From positions 363,233 to 427,232 of the forward strand of contig NZ_CP060245.1 in the NCBI RefSeq assembly GCF_014252455.1: a stretch of DNA of 64,000 nt, written 5' to 3'. This DNA comes from Blattabacterium cuenoti. GTDB taxonomy: Bacteria > Bacteroidota > Bacteroidia > Flavobacteriales > Blattabacteriaceae. Positions 9,875 to 20,767 of this stretch are shown in pieces (position 1 is the first letter of the stretch; every line of letters starts with the position of its first letter). The notes beneath the pieces are model-generated. The model ran no database searches and was not told where the DNA came from. It saw only the letters and a program-made list of their open reading frames with translations. The translations under genes and the position numbers were made by a program.

Positions 9875-11116
9875 ATGAAAAAAATTAAAGTACTTAATCC
9901 GATAGTAGAAATAGATGGCGATGAAATGGCTAGAATTTTATGGAAAAAAATAAAAAAATATTTAATTTTTCCATATTTAGATATAAAAATTATCTATTTC
10001 GATCTTGGAATAAAAAATAGAGATTTAACTAATGATCAAATTACTATAGATGCAGCTTTTGCTATAAAAAAATATCATGTTGGAATAAAATGTGCTACAA
10101 TTACACCTGATAAAGAAAGAATGATAGAATTTAATTTAAAAAAAATGTGGCCATCTCCCAATGGGACAATAAGAAATATTATTAATGGAACTATATTTAG
10201 AGAACCTATCATAATAAAAAATATTCCTCGTATTATATCAAATTGGAAAAAACCGATACATATTGCTCGTCATGCTTATGCAGATCAATATCAATCTATT
10301 GATCTTTTAATTAAAGAAAAAGGAAAATTATATTTATATTTTGAAAGCGAAAATAAAAAAAATTCCAAAAAAATAAAAATTCATAATTTTATAAACCCAG
10401 GCATTGCAATGGGGATGTTTAACACAGATGAATCTATATATGGATTTGCTCGTTCTTGTTTTCATTATTCTATTAATAAAAAAATTCCTCTTTTTTTATC
10501 TACAAAAAATACTATTCTTAAAGCATATGATGGAAGATATAAAGATATTTTTCAAAAAATATATAAAAATGAATTTTTATTAAAATTTAAAAAACTCAAT
10601 ATCACTTATGAACATCGTTTAATAGATGATATGATTTCATACGTTATAAAATCTAATGGAGGTTTTTTATGGGCTTGTAAAAATTATGATGGAGATGTTC
10701 AATCTGATACAATTGCTCAAGGATTTGGATCATTAGGGATGATGACATCTATATTATTAAATTCAAATGGAAAAATTTTAGAATCTGAAGCTGCTCATGG
10801 AACAATTACTAGACATTATAGATTATATAAAAAAGGAGAAAAAGTCTATACTAATCCAATTGCATCTATTTTTACTTGGACACGTGGACTTAAACATCGT
10901 GCTATTATAGATAATAATATTTTTTTAAAAAAATATTCTCAAATAATGGAAGAATCTTGTATAGAAGTTATAGAATCAGGAAAAATGACTAAAGATTTAT
11001 TTCAATTAATTAAGGGTAAGGGAATAAATAAAAAAATTAATTATTTAGATACAGAATCTTTTTTAAAAATTTTAAAAATTCAATTTGAAAAAAATTATAT
11101 AAAAATTTTTTCTTAA
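9875..11116 (+). CDS. icd: NADP-dependent isocitrate dehydrogenase
   Basis: Oxidatively decarboxylates isocitrate to 2-oxoglutarate. The protein begins MKKIKVLNPIVEIDGDEMAR, the normal N-terminus of the eukaryote-like dimeric IDH family, so ATG 9875 was chosen. An upstream in-frame start at 9764 would add 37 unrelated residues and run into cysE. The family blocks ARHAYADQYQ, NGGFLWACKNYDGDVQSD and ESEAAHGTITRHY are present; length is 413 residues. No citrate synthase or aconitase gene is in the window. It converges on menE with a 4-base overlap. Confidence 0.93.
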   Translation: MKKIKVLNPIVEIDGDEMARILWKKIKKYLIFPYLDIKIIYFDLGIKNRDLTNDQITIDAAFAIKKYHVGIKCATITPDKERMIEFNLKKMWPSPNGTIRNIINGTIFREPIIIKNIPRIISNWKKPIHIARHAYADQYQSIDLLIKEKGKLYLYFESENKKNSKKIKIHNFINPGIAMGMFNTDESIYGFARSCFHYSINKKIPLFLSTKNTILKAYDGRYKDIFQKIYKNEFLLKFKKLNITYEHRLIDDMISYVIKSNGGFLWACKNYDGDVQSDTIAQGFGSLGMMTSILLNSNGKILESEAAHGTITRHYRLYKKGEKVYTNPIASIFTWTRGLKHRAIIDNNIFLKKYSQIMEESCIEVIESGKMTKDLFQLIKGKGINKKINYLDTESFLKILKIQFEKNYIKIFS

Positions 11117-12159
11117 AATAAAAATTTTTCTTTTAAAAATTTATTAACTATTTTTTTTCTTTGTATTTTCCCTAAATTATTTTTTATAAATTTTTTTATA
11201 AAAAAAATTTTTTTAGGTTTTAAAAATTTATTTTTATAAAAAATATAATTAGGAATTCGAATAATAGAAAAAGATCCTTCAATAAATAAAATAATTTTTT
11301 CTCCTAAAATTTTATCTGGGATTGAAGATATAAAAAATTTTTTTTTAATAAATGGAGCTATTTTTTTTTCTATTAATTCAGGAATAATTTTAATTCCTCC
11401 ACTATTAATTATATTATCATATCTTCCTATCCAATTAAATTTATTATTAGAAATAATATTTACAATGTCATTTGTTTGGATATAATTATCCTCAATATAA
11501 GGAGAAAATATCTTTAAACAATTTCTATGATCTAAATTAATAGATATATCTTTAAAAACTTGATAATAATTTGACTTATTAATTCCATTAATTTTTTTTA
11601 ATGCTATAGGTCCTAATGTTTCAGTCATTCCATAAGTAAGATAACAAATAGTTGAAATTTTTTTTAATTGATTTTCAATATTATTAGAAATCGGAGCTCC
11701 TCCTATTAAAATAATTTTTATTTTATTTAATTTTTTTAAACTATAAAAAATTTGCATAGGAACCATAGATATAATATCAAAATCTTCTTGTATATTTTCT
11801 ATAGGATGAGATGATGGAGGAATACAATATATAATCCATTTATATATAATTGCTCTTACTAAAAACATTTTACTAGCAATACTATTTGGTGATAAACATA
11901 AAAGACCTTTAATTTTTAAATTATCTAATTTTAAAAATTTTACAGTTCTTTTTGCACATTTATACATATTTTCTTTTTTTAAAAAAATTTTTTTTTGAAT
12001 TCCTGTAGTAGTTCCAGAAGTAAAACTAATTAAATATGATAATTTTTGATTATACCAATTTTTTAAAAAAGTTAAAATAGATTCTTGCCAATAATATAAT
12101 GGATGATGTGGATTTACTAAAGGAGTTAATATTTTTTTAGAATTAAAATCAATCCACAT
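11113..12159 (-). CDS. menE: O-succinylbenzoate-CoA ligase
   Basis: AMP-forming ligase that activates o-succinylbenzoate with CoA in menaquinone synthesis. It has the adenylate-forming motifs TSGTTTG at residues 47-53, YGMTETLGP, GRYDNIINSGG, and the C-terminal catalytic-lysine region LGKIQRKK. At 348 residues it lacks part of the N-terminal region of long MenE proteins, which I recall as usual in Bacteroidetes. It is the last gene of the men cluster; menC ends 2 bases before its ATG. Confidence 0.88.
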   Translation of the reverse strand: MWIDFNSKKILTPLVNPHHPLYYWQESILTFLKNWYNQKLSYLISFTSGTTTGIQKKIFLKKENMYKCAKRTVKFLKLDNLKIKGLLCLSPNSIASKMFLVRAIIYKWIIYCIPPSSHPIENIQEDFDIISMVPMQIFYSLKKLNKIKIILIGGAPISNNIENQLKKISTICYLTYGMTETLGPIALKKINGINKSNYYQVFKDISINLDHRNCLKIFSPYIEDNYIQTNDIVNIISNNKFNWIGRYDNIINSGGIKIIPELIEKKIAPFIKKKFFISSIPDKILGEKIILFIEGSFSIIRIPNYIFYKNKFLKPKKIFFIKKFIKNNLGKIQRKKIVNKFLKEKFLF

Positions 12160-12161
12160 GA

Positions 12162-13262
12162 TTAATTTTTTAAATTAAAAATTTTTTTAAAATTCCATTT
12201 TTTTAATGGATTATACCATATTTTTCCTTCTTTTACTTCTAAAGTAGTAATAAAATCATTATAATAATAATTGATATTTAAACCATGAATTCCAATATTA
12301 TAAGAAGATTTATTTTTGAAATAATTAAAAATCCATTGTGAAATAGCATTAATTCCAATATTACTTTCTAAAGAAGAAGTTATCCACCATTTTATATTTC
12401 TTTTTTCAGCTTCAATTATCCATTCTTTAATTCCATAAAAACTACCACAAATATTAGGTTTAAGTACTATATAATGAGGATTGATAAAATCTAATAATTT
12501 TTTTTTATATTTCAACTTATTAATTCCAATTAATTCTTCATCTAATGCAATTGGTAATTTTGAATATTTACATATATTTGATATATTTTTCCAATTACCC
12601 TCTTTTATAGGTTGTTCTATAACATCAATAATATTTAATTCATAAAGTTTATTTATATAATAAAAAGCTTTTTCTTTACTATTAAAAGATCCATTAGCAT
12701 CAATTCTTATTTTTAAATAAGGATATTTTTTTTTTATTTTTTTTAAAAAAAAATATTGATAATGAAAAAATTTTTGATTAATTTTTAATTTAATCATTAA
12801 ATAATTTTTCAAATTATTATTATAAATTTTATTTATTTCTTGTTGAAGATTTTCATATGATTTTAACCAAAAAATCCTATTAATAGGAATTCCTACTTTA
12901 CCTTCTGTAAATTTTGAATAAAAAAATATTGGAAATTTATGAATTAAACTTAAAAAAGCCTGTTCTAATCCAAATAAAATAGAAGAATAAGAAATATAAG
13001 GAAAATAATAAAAAATTTCTATTTTTTTTAAAATATTTATCTTTTTAGAAAGATATTGTAATTCTTTTTCATATTTATTATTAGATATTTTTTCCAAAAT
13101 TGGATTACATTCTCCAATACCTATTTTATTTTCTTTTTTTATAATTAAAAACCATATTTTATTGTTAATAAAATTTTTTTTAGAATTTTTAATTTTTTTT
13201 TTAAAAAAAAATTTTTTTTTTTTAAAAAAGATTTTATCATATTTAAATAAATATTGATTCAC
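12162..13262 (-). CDS. menC: O-succinylbenzoate synthase
   Basis: Enolase-superfamily dehydratase making o-succinylbenzoate from SHCHC. Visible active-site landmarks are the KLK pair (MIKLKIN), metal-binding RIDANGSF, the EQP glutamate, ALDEEL, and the lysine in VLKPNICG. The start is GTG at 13262, overlapping the end of the hydrolase gene by 20 bases. The N-terminal 40 residues are almost pure Lys/Phe/Ile/Asn and probably degenerate under AT pressure. 366 residues. Confidence 0.9.
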   Translation of the reverse strand: MNQYLFKYDKIFFKKKKFFFKKKIKNSKKNFINNKIWFLIIKKENKIGIGECNPILEKISNNKYEKELQYLSKKINILKKIEIFYYFPYISYSSILFGLEQAFLSLIHKFPIFFYSKFTEGKVGIPINRIFWLKSYENLQQEINKIYNNNLKNYLMIKLKINQKFFHYQYFFLKKIKKKYPYLKIRIDANGSFNSKEKAFYYINKLYELNIIDVIEQPIKEGNWKNISNICKYSKLPIALDEELIGINKLKYKKKLLDFINPHYIVLKPNICGSFYGIKEWIIEAEKRNIKWWITSSLESNIGINAISQWIFNYFKNKSSYNIGIHGLNINYYYNDFITTLEVKEGKIWYNPLKKWNFKKIFNLKN

Positions 13263-13938
13263 ACATATCTAATAAAAAAAGTTTTTTTTTATTTTCTAAA
13301 AATCTTTTTTTTGCATCTTTATGATTAATTTTAATTTCTTCAAAAGTATCATAATGTATACCTAATATTTTATTACAATTTAAATAATTGGAAGCTAAAA
13401 TTGCTTCTTCAATATCCATTGTATATCTTCCTCCTATAGGAAGAATAGACAAATTTAATTTTCCATATGTAGAGATATTTTTCATTTCACAATGAATAGA
13501 AGTATCTCCAGATAAATAAATCTTTTTTCCAGTTACGCTATGTATAAGAAAACCACCAGGATTACCTCCATAAGTTCCATCATTAAAAACACTAGAATGG
13601 ATCGCCCAAATATATTTTAATTTTCCGAAAGGAAAATTAATAAAAGATCCATAATTAATTCCATATGTTTTTAATCCTTTTTTCTCAAAAAAATTAGAAA
13701 TTTCATAATTTGAAATAATTAAAGCATTAAATTTTTTTGAAAAAAATTCTACATCACATGTATGATCATAATGTGCATGAGTTACTAAAATATAATTTAT
13801 ATTTTTTATCTTATTATTAATATAATTATTAAATAATAATTTAAAATTAGGATTTTTAGATAAAAAAGGATCAATTAATAAATTAATTCCTTGTATTTCT
13901 AAAATACAAGTACTATGAGTTAAAAAAATAACTTTCAT
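13243..13938 (-). CDS. UPF0173-type metal-dependent hydrolase (metallo-beta-lactamase fold)
   Basis: Metallo-beta-lactamase-fold hydrolase resembling Bacillus YtkL. The HxHxDH zinc motif is present as THAHYDHTCD, with LSGDTSIHCEMK and a later GIHYDTF block. The start was set at ATG 13938 (MKVIFLTHSTCILE); an upstream TTG at 13959 would add only seven lysine-rich residues and overlap menA. The substrate is unknown. It sits between menA and menC and overlaps menC, so it is probably co-translated with the menaquinone enzymes. No MenH or DHNA-CoA thioesterase is in the window, and this protein is a possible stand-in; that is inference only. Confidence 0.85.
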   Translation of the reverse strand: MKVIFLTHSTCILEIQGINLLIDPFLSKNPNFKLLFNNYINNKIKNINYILVTHAHYDHTCDVEFFSKKFNALIISNYEISNFFEKKGLKTYGINYGSFINFPFGKLKYIWAIHSSVFNDGTYGGNPGGFLIHSVTGKKIYLSGDTSIHCEMKNISTYGKLNLSILPIGGRYTMDIEEAILASNYLNCNKILGIHYDTFEEIKINHKDAKKRFLENKKKLFLLDMCESIFI

Positions 13939-13946
13939 ATTTTTTT

Positions 13947-14852
13947 TTATAAAATACAACCAAATCCTATACTCATAGAGTATAAAAAAATAATAAAAAT
14001 TAATTTTTTTAATAAAAAATTAAAATTTTTTATTTTTTTTTGAAAAAAAATTTCATTCAAATGTTGTATAAAAAAAGGAATATTTAATATAAATAAAAAA
14101 AATTGATAAATATTATGATAATTTAATATTATAAATTTAATTCCTAAAAAAATAGAAACTAAAATAGTACAAAAATGGTATAATTTTGCATTTTTAATTC
14201 CTAAAATCCCAGCTATTGTATATTTTCTATTTTTAAAATCACTTTCTATATCTCTCATATTATTAATATTTAAAACAGAAATATTTAATAATCCTATAGA
14301 TAAAGATAAAATAAATACATCTAAAGAAAAAATATGAGTATATAAAAAATAACTACCTTCTACAGATATAATTCCAAAAAAAATAAAAACTAATAAATCA
14401 CCAAATCCTAAATATCCATATGGATAAAACCCAATTGTATAATTAATAGAACTATATATACAAATTAAAATTCCAAAAAAATAAAATAAAAAAAAATATA
14501 TATTATTTTTTAAATCAAAAGATTTTAATAATAATATAATACCAAAAAAAAAAGATAAAAAAGAAAATATTTTTATAACTTTTTTCATTTTATATTTTGA
14601 TATATATCCACTTTGAACCATTCTCAATGGACCTATTCTTTTTGTATTATCTACTTCTTTTACACTATCCCCATAATCATTCGAAAGATTTGCTAATATT
14701 TGTAATAATAAAGCTGTAATAAGACTTAATATATAAATTATATAATCCTCTTTCCCTTGAGATTTAGCAATTAAAAAACTTAAAGTTATTCCAGAAAATG
14801 ATAAAAATAAAGTATATAAACGTATTGCATACAACCAATATTTTATATTCAT
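13947..14852 (-). CDS. menA: 1,4-dihydroxy-2-naphthoate prenyltransferase
   Basis: UbiA-family integral membrane enzyme that attaches the isoprenoid tail to DHNA, giving demethylmenaquinone. About eight or nine hydrophobic helices are apparent. The first prenyl-diphosphate site reads [15 protein letters not shown] and is followed by GPLRMVQSG; the second reads [16 protein letters not shown]. 301 residues. It overlaps menB by 4 bases. Confidence 0.93.
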   Translation of the reverse strand: MNIKYWLYAIRLYTLFLSFSGITLSFLIAKSQGKEDYIIYILSLITALLLQILANLSNDYGDSVKEVDNTKRIGPLRMVQSGYISKYKMKKVIKIFSFLSFFFGIILLLKSFDLKNNIYFFLFYFFGILICIYSSINYTIGFYPYGYLGFGDLLVFIFFGIISVEGSYFLYTHIFSLDVFILSLSIGLLNISVLNINNMRDIESDFKNRKYTIAGILGIKNAKLYHFCTILVSIFLGIKFIILNYHNIYQFFLFILNIPFFIQHLNEIFFQKKIKNFNFLLKKLIFIIFLYSMSIGFGCIL

Positions 14853-15673
14853 AAAAATTTTGAAAATTTTTTAAAATTTGGATTTCTTTTTTCTAAAAAA
14901 GCTTTATTTCCTTCTATAGATTCTTCCATCAAATAAAACATTAAAGTAGCATCTCCTGCTAATTGCATTAATCCATGTTGTCCATCTAATTCTGCATTTA
15001 AACAACGTTTAATCATTCTTAATGCCATAGCACTTTTTTTTTGAATAATTTGACACCATTTTATAGTAATTTTTTCTAATTCTTTTAAAGGAACAACTTT
15101 ATTAATTAATCCCATTTTTAATGCTTCATCTGCAGTATATTTTTTACATAAAAACCACATTTCTCTAGTTTTTTTTTGTCCAATATGACGAGCTAAATAT
15201 ATAGATCCAAATCCCCCATCAAAAGATCCTACTTTTGGTCCTACTTGACTAAAAATAGAATTATGAGAAGCTATTGTTAAATCACAAACTACATGTAATA
15301 CATGCCCCCCTCCTACAGCATAACCATTTACCATAGCAATAACTGGTTTAGGAATTTCTCTTATTTTTTTATAAAAATCTAAAATATTTAATCTAGAAAT
15401 ACCATCTTTTCCTAAATATCCACCTCTACCTCTAGTTCTTTGATCACCACCAGAACAAAAAGATTGTTTTCCAGCTCCAGTAATAATTAATACATCAATA
15501 TCTTTTCGTTCATAACATATATTGATAGCATTTATCATTTCTTTTACTGTTTCTACACGAAAAGCATTATGACAATTAGGTCTATTAATTACTATTTTAG
15601 CAATTCCTTTGCAAAATAAAAATAAAATGTCTTCATATTTTTTGATTACTAACCAATTTATTTTAGAATTCAT
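14849..15673 (-). CDS. menB: 1,4-dihydroxy-2-naphthoyl-CoA synthase
   Basis: Crotonase-family enzyme that closes o-succinylbenzoyl-CoA to DHNA-CoA. It carries the MenB blocks [36 protein letters not shown] and [15 protein letters not shown] 15673 (MNSKINW) gives 274 residues, the family length; the longer open frame upstream overlaps nhaD and is not MenB-like. It is first in the overlapping menB-menA-hydrolase-menC-menE block. menF and menD are not here. Confidence 0.95.
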   Translation of the reverse strand: MNSKINWLVIKKYEDILFLFCKGIAKIVINRPNCHNAFRVETVKEMINAINICYERKDIDVLIITGAGKQSFCSGGDQRTRGRGGYLGKDGISRLNILDFYKKIREIPKPVIAMVNGYAVGGGHVLHVVCDLTIASHNSIFSQVGPKVGSFDGGFGSIYLARHIGQKKTREMWFLCKKYTADEALKMGLINKVVPLKELEKITIKWCQIIQKKSAMALRMIKRCLNAELDGQHGLMQLAGDATLMFYLMEESIEGNKAFLEKRNPNFKKFSKFL

Positions 15674-15714
15674 ATATATAGTAGTTGATATTTTTAAAAT
15701 ATTAATTAAATAAA

Positions 15715-16965
15715 TTAAAAAATTATTAAGTATAAATAACCAAATAAATAACCTATAAAAGCTACAAAACTTATTTTTTTTAAATACCAAAAAAAATCTA
15801 TTTTTTCCATTCCCATTGCTGCTATTCCGGAAGAAGATCCTATAATAAAAATACTTCCTCCTGTACCAGATACATATGCTATAAAGTGCCAAAATTCATG
15901 ATCAATAGAATAAGAAAACATTGCTATAGTTGCAGCTACTAAAGGAACATTATCTATAAAAGAAGAAATTAATCCTAATATAAAAGTAGTTATTTTCCAT
16001 GTAGAAACCATATGAATAATTAAATTAGATAAATAATATAATTTCCCTATAACTTCTAAAGAAGAAATAGATAGTAAAATACCTAAAAAAAATAAAATAC
16101 TAGAAAAATCTATTTTTTTAAAAATTTTTTCTATAAAAAAAGATTTTTTAAAAAAAATATTAGTAATTAAACAAAAAATACTAAAAGACAACATCATTCC
16201 CATATATGGAGGTATTCCAATTAATGTTTTCATAATAGGAACTAACAACATAAAAAATAATCCTATTTGTAATAAAAAAAATCCTTTTCTAAGTTCTAAT
16301 TTTGATAAATTACTTTTTTTTATTTTAATTTTTCCATTAAAAATAGACATTTTTGATCCAATATAAGTAGAAATACACATACATAAAATAGATGGAATTA
16401 ATATTTTTTTTATAAGATTTATGGTGGTTACTTTATTGGAAATCCATAACATTGTAGTAGTTATATCTCCAATTGGAGACCATACTCCTCCTGCATTAGC
16501 AGAGATAAGAATTAAACCTATATAATATAAACGTTCTTTATAATTTCTAATTATTTTTTTTAAAATAGTAATAACGACGATAGTCGCTGTTAAATTATCT
16601 ATTACAGCAGATAATGTAAAAGATATTATATTTATAATCCATAAAAATTTACGTTTAGTACTTACAGTAAATAAATTAATTAAAGATTCAAAACTAGAAT
16701 ACATATCCATAATAGAAATTATAGACATTGCTCCAATAAGAAAAAAAATAATTTCAGATGCTTTTCCTAAATGAAATAATAATAAATTATAAGAATTTTG
16801 AAATTGAATAATGTTTTTATCTAATTCAAAAACAGGAATTTTAAAAAAAATAATTAAGCCCCAACAAATAGAGGCCATAATTAATGATGGAATAAATTTG
16901 TTTAATTTAATAAAATTTTCAATAATGATAAATAAATATCCAATGATAAAAATTAAAATTATCAT
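15715..16965 (-). CDS. nhaD: Sodium/proton antiporter, NhaD family
   Basis: Polytopic inner-membrane transporter of the NhaD type. Roughly eleven to thirteen hydrophobic segments are visible. The conserved charged and polar blocks are [15 protein letters not shown] and [21 protein letters not shown] in the first half, and [10 protein letters not shown] and [19 protein letters not shown] in the second. 416 residues. Likely role is Na+ extrusion and pH balance. It lies 13 bases after eno and before the men genes. Confidence 0.9.
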   Translation of the reverse strand: MIILIFIIGYLFIIIENFIKLNKFIPSLIMASICWGLIIFFKIPVFELDKNIIQFQNSYNLLLFHLGKASEIIFFLIGAMSIISIMDMYSSFESLINLFTVSTKRKFLWIINIISFTLSAVIDNLTATIVVITILKKIIRNYKERLYYIGLILISANAGGVWSPIGDITTTMLWISNKVTTINLIKKILIPSILCMCISTYIGSKMSIFNGKIKIKKSNLSKLELRKGFFLLQIGLFFMLLVPIMKTLIGIPPYMGMMLSFSIFCLITNIFFKKSFFIEKIFKKIDFSSILFFLGILLSISSLEVIGKLYYLSNLIIHMVSTWKITTFILGLISSFIDNVPLVAATIAMFSYSIDHEFWHFIAYVSGTGGSIFIIGSSSGIAAMGMEKIDFFWYLKKISFVAFIGYLFGYLYLIIF

Positions 16966-16978
16966 TGATTTTTTTAGT

Positions 16979-18259
16979 TTATTTTAAATTCCATCCTGGA
17001 TAATAAGAATTTTTTCCTAAAAAATCTTCAATACGTAATAATTGATTATATTTTGAAGTTCGTTCAGAACGACAAATACTTCCTGTTTTAATTTGTTCAA
17101 TATTAAAAGCTACAGATAAATCTGCTATAAAAGTATCTTCTGTATCTCCAGAACGATGAGATATAATATTTTTATATCCATTTTTTTTAGCAAAATTTAT
17201 AGTTTTTATTGTTTCAGTTAATGTTCCTACTTGATTAGCTTTTATAATAATAGAATTAGCAATTCCTTTTTGAACTCCTTTTTTTAATTTATTTATTTGA
17301 GTAACAAATAAATCATCACCGACTAATTGAATTTTATTTCCTAATTCTTTAGTTAATAAAGTCCAGCCTTCCCAATCATTTTGATCCATTCCATCTTCAA
17401 TAGATACAATTGGATAACATTTGGTTAAGTAAGTTAAATATTTAATATGCTCTTCTTTCGATTTATTACAATTGTGTTTTTCAAAAAAAGAATAATCATA
17501 TTGATTATTTTTATAAAATTCAGAAGCAGCACAATCTAATGCTATTCCTATTTGATCATAAGGTTCATAATGAGCTTTATGAATAGCTTCTAATATATTA
17601 TCTAACACATCTTCAATACCATTAAAATTAGAAGAAAACCCACCCTCATCACCTACATTAGTAGATAATCCTTTTTTTAATAAAATATTTTTTAATTGAT
17701 AAAAAACATTATATCCCATTTCAATAGCTTCTAAAAAAGTATTTGCACCAATAGGTATTATCATAAACTCTTGAAAAGCGATAGGAGCGTCTGAATGTTT
17801 ACCTCCATTTATAATATTAATTAAAGGAACTGGTAAAACATAAGTATGTATTCCTCCCAAATATTTATATAAAGGAATATTTAATTCTTTAGACGCAGCT
17901 TTTGTCACCGCTAATGAAATACCTAAAATAGAATTAGCTCCTAATCTTTTTTTATTTTTAGTTCCATCTAAATCTAACATTAATTGATCAATATGCATTT
18001 GATCCATTACTGAAATTCCTATTAATTCAGGAGCAATAATATTATTTACATTATTAACTGCTTTAGTAACTCCTTTTCCAAAAAATAAATTTAAATTTTC
18101 ATCTCTTAATTCAAATGCTTCATTTTCCCCCTTAGAAGCTCCAGAAGGAATTGATGCACGTCCTAATACATTATTTTGAGTTAATATATCTACTTCTATA
18201 GTAGGAATACCTCTAGAATCTAATATTTGTCTAGCCTTAATATTTTTAATTTTACTCAT
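16979..18259 (-). CDS. eno: Enolase
   Basis: Converts 2-phosphoglycerate to phosphoenolpyruvate. The N-terminal ARQILDSRGIPTIEVD, the catalytic region IALDCAASEFY, the metal-binding VSIEDGMDQNDW and QLVGDDLFVT, and the C-terminal ISHRSGDTEDTFIADL are all present. 426 residues, normal. Its ATG overlaps the end of rplQ by 8 bases, so it is probably transcribed as a tail gene of the ribosomal cluster. From memory, carA often lies at this junction in free-living flavobacteria; here it is absent. Confidence 0.97.
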   Translation of the reverse strand: MSKIKNIKARQILDSRGIPTIEVDILTQNNVLGRASIPSGASKGENEAFELRDENLNLFFGKGVTKAVNNVNNIIAPELIGISVMDQMHIDQLMLDLDGTKNKKRLGANSILGISLAVTKAASKELNIPLYKYLGGIHTYVLPVPLINIINGGKHSDAPIAFQEFMIIPIGANTFLEAIEMGYNVFYQLKNILLKKGLSTNVGDEGGFSSNFNGIEDVLDNILEAIHKAHYEPYDQIGIALDCAASEFYKNNQYDYSFFEKHNCNKSKEEHIKYLTYLTKCYPIVSIEDGMDQNDWEGWTLLTKELGNKIQLVGDDLFVTQINKLKKGVQKGIANSIIIKANQVGTLTETIKTINFAKKNGYKNIISHRSGDTEDTFIADLSVAFNIEQIKTGSICRSERTSKYNQLLRIEDFLGKNSYYPGWNLK

Positions 18260-18710
18260 TCTCTTCTCTTTTTTTTAAAAAATTATTATTCATTTTTTTT
18301 TTTTTATGACTACGTCTAATAATTTTTTTCTTTATTTTAGAATTATACATTTTATTAAAATCTACAAATTCAATAAGAGATACTCTTGACATATCTCCAA
18401 TACGAAATCCTATTTTTATAATTCTAGTATAACCACCATAACGTTCACGAACTTTATTAAAAGATTTTTGAAACAATTCATTAACTGCTATTTTATCTCT
18501 TAAAAAAGTAAATATATTTCTTCTAGAAGAAGTTGTATTTATTTTAGATTTAGTAATAATAGGCTCTATATATCTTTTTAAAGCTTTAGCTTTAGAAATA
18601 GTAGTAAATATTTTTTTCTTTTTAATTAAAGAAGAAGACATGTTAGAAAGAATAGATTTTTTATATCCATATTTTTTACCTAAAAATTTTTTTTTTTTTC
18701 TATGATTCAT
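18252..18710 (-). CDS. rplQ: 50S ribosomal protein L17
   Basis: Large-subunit protein near the polypeptide exit tunnel. Begins MNHRKKKKFLGKKYGYKKSI with the typical L17 block INTTSSRRNIFTFLRD and the RYGGYTRIIKIGFRIGD motif; 152 residues with a Lys-rich Bacteroidetes-type tail. It follows rpoA by 12 bases. Confidence 0.95.
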   Translation of the reverse strand: MNHRKKKKFLGKKYGYKKSILSNMSSSLIKKKKIFTTISKAKALKRYIEPIITKSKINTTSSRRNIFTFLRDKIAVNELFQKSFNKVRERYGGYTRIIKIGFRIGDMSRVSLIEFVDFNKMYNSKIKKKIIRRSHKKKKMNNNFLKKREENE

Positions 18711-18722
18711 TATTTATAAAAT

Positions 18723-19724
18723 CTATTCTTTATTTAATTTAAAATGTCTAATATCCATGCCAAATGATAATCCCTTTTTTTTCATTTTATTTTCTAATTC
18801 TTCTAATGATTTTTTTCCAAAATTTCTCATTTTTAATATAGTATTTCGATTACTATTAACTAAATCATATATATATTTTATAGAAGCAGATTTTAAACAA
18901 TTTTTTGTTCTAACAGATAAATCCATATCATTTAATTTAGATTTTAATAACGTTTTCATACGTAAATATTCTTCATCATATTTTTTTTTTTTATAAATAT
19001 TTTCTTTTTCTTTTTTTCCTATTTTTTCATAAGTAAAAATAGAAAAATATTGTATTAAAATATTAGATGCTTCCATTAAAGCTTTTTTAGGATTAATGGA
19101 TCCATCTGTTTTGATTTCTAATGAAAGATTTTCAAAATCTGTTTTTTGACCAATACGACAATTTTCTATTGTATATTTAACATTTTTAATAGGTGTATAA
19201 ATAGAATCTATTGGAATAGATCCAATAAAATTATCATTATTTTTTTTATTTTCTTCCGCAGGAACATACCCTCTTCCCTCTTCTATCGTAAAACTTATTT
19301 CCAATGGAATAGATTTATCTTTATGACATAAAATTAAATCTTTATTTAAAATTCTAAAATTAGAAATATATTTATTCAAAATACTTCCTGTTATTTTTTC
19401 TTGATCATTATTTATATATGCATTTACTATTTCTTTTTTAATTCCATTAATTTTTCGTTTTAGACGAATTTTTTTAAAATTTAAAATCATTTCAGTAACA
19501 TCTTCTACTACTCCATTAATAGTAGAAAATTCATATTTTACACCTTTGATTCTAATAGAAGTAATTGCAAAACCTTTTAATGAACTTAAAAGTACTCTTC
19601 TTAATGAATTTCCTAATGTAATACCATATCCAGGTTCTAAAGGTTTTAAATGAAAAATACCTTTAAAATCTGAACATTCAGATATAATAACTTTTTCTGG
19701 TTTTACAAAATCTAAAATAAACAT
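18723..19724 (-). CDS. rpoA: RNA polymerase alpha subunit
   Basis: Scaffold subunit of RNA polymerase. The N-terminal assembly domain contains PLEPGYGITLGNSLRRVLLSS and the C-terminal DNA-binding domain reads LDMDLSVRTKNCLKS then KMRNFGKKSLEELENKM. 333 residues, normal. The intact CTD would allow upstream-element and activator contacts. Lies between rpsD and rplQ as in other Bacteroidetes. Confidence 0.97.
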   Translation of the reverse strand: MFILDFVKPEKVIISECSDFKGIFHLKPLEPGYGITLGNSLRRVLLSSLKGFAITSIRIKGVKYEFSTINGVVEDVTEMILNFKKIRLKRKINGIKKEIVNAYINNDQEKITGSILNKYISNFRILNKDLILCHKDKSIPLEISFTIEEGRGYVPAEENKKNNDNFIGSIPIDSIYTPIKNVKYTIENCRIGQKTDFENLSLEIKTDGSINPKKALMEASNILIQYFSIFTYEKIGKKEKENIYKKKKYDEEYLRMKTLLKSKLNDMDLSVRTKNCLKSASIKYIYDLVNSNRNTILKMRNFGKKSLEELENKMKKKGLSFGMDIRHFKLNKE

Positions 19725-19736
19725 ATTGATTATTTC

Positions 19737-20348
19737 TTATTTTGAATATAATTCTACAATTAATTGTTCTTTAATATTTTCAGGAATTTGTGATCTTTTA
19801 GGTATCATTATAAATGTTCCCAACATTTTCTCTTCATTTAAAATCAACCATTCTACTAATTTCCCTATTTTATTATTTTTTATAGATTCTAAAATTACTG
19901 GATGTTTTTTAGATTTTTCTTTTATTCCTATTATATCTCCAGGTTTTAATCTAAAAGAAGGAATATTAACCACTTGATTATTTACCATAATATGTTTATG
20001 AGAAACTATTTGACGTGCAGAAGATCTAGATGGTGCAAATTTTAATCTAAAAACAATATTATCTAAACGTGATTCACATGCTTGTAATAATAATTCTCCA
20101 GTAATTCCTTTTTTTTTTGCTGATTCTAAAAATAATCTTTTAAATGAACGTTCTAATATTCCATAAAGATATTTTGCTTTTTGTTTTTCTGCTAATTGGA
20201 TAAAATATTCTGAACGTTTTCCTCTACGACGATTATTTCCATGTTGTCCAGATGGATATTTTTTTCTTTCAAAATATTTATCTGTACCATATAAAGATTC
20301 TCCAAATTTTCTAGATATTTTTGTTTTTGGTCCTATATATTTTGCCAT
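19737..20348 (-). CDS. rpsD: 30S ribosomal protein S4
   Basis: 16S rRNA-binding assembly protein. ATG 20348 gives [17 protein letters not shown], the Bacteroidetes S4 start; a start at 20399 would overlap rpsK. The S4 RNA-binding domain includes [11 protein letters not shown] and [21 protein letters not shown]. 203 residues. Confidence 0.97.
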   Translation of the reverse strand: MAKYIGPKTKISRKFGESLYGTDKYFERKKYPSGQHGNNRRRGKRSEYFIQLAEKQKAKYLYGILERSFKRLFLESAKKKGITGELLLQACESRLDNIVFRLKFAPSRSSARQIVSHKHIMVNNQVVNIPSFRLKPGDIIGIKEKSKKHPVILESIKNNKIGKLVEWLILNEEKMLGTFIMIPKRSQIPENIKEQLIVELYSK

Positions 20349-20364
20349 AATAAATTCAATAATA

Positions 20365-20751
20365 TTAAACTCTTCTTCTTTTCGGAGGACGACATCCATT
20401 ATGAGGTAATGGTGTTATATCTTTTATTAAAGTTACTACAATTCCAGAATTACTTAATGCTCGTATAGCTGCATCTCTTCCTGCTCCAGGTCCTTTTACT
20501 TTTACTTCTATTTTTTTTATTCCAGCATTTAACCCTATTTTTGCTACATTTTCTGCAGCTATTTGAGCTGCATAATGAGTATTTTTTTTAGATCCTTTAA
20601 AATTCATTTTGCCAGCAGATGACCATGCAATTACATCTCCTTTTTTATTTGTTAATGTTATAATTATGTTATTAAAAGTAGATTTAATATGAGCTATACC
20701 AAAAATATCAACTATTACTGATTTTTTTTTTTTTGATAATAATTTTCCCAT
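20365..20751 (-). CDS. rpsK: 30S ribosomal protein S11
   Basis: Platform protein of the 30S subunit. Contains [30 protein letters not shown] and the C-terminal [17 protein letters not shown] typical of S11. 128 residues. Confidence 0.97.
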   Translation of the reverse strand: MGKLLSKKKKSVIVDIFGIAHIKSTFNNIIITLTNKKGDVIAWSSAGKMNFKGSKKNTHYAAQIAAENVAKIGLNAGIKKIEVKVKGPGAGRDAAIRALSNSGIVVTLIKDITPLPHNGCRPPKRRRV

Positions 20752-20767
20752 TTTTTTTCAAAAAATT

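Noticed and set aside
13243..13330. Possible frameshift in the A9 run near the end of the UPF0173 hydrolase gene, suggested by its overlap with menC.
   Set aside because: The current ending LFLLDMCESIFI fits the family C-terminus; the shifted ending does not.
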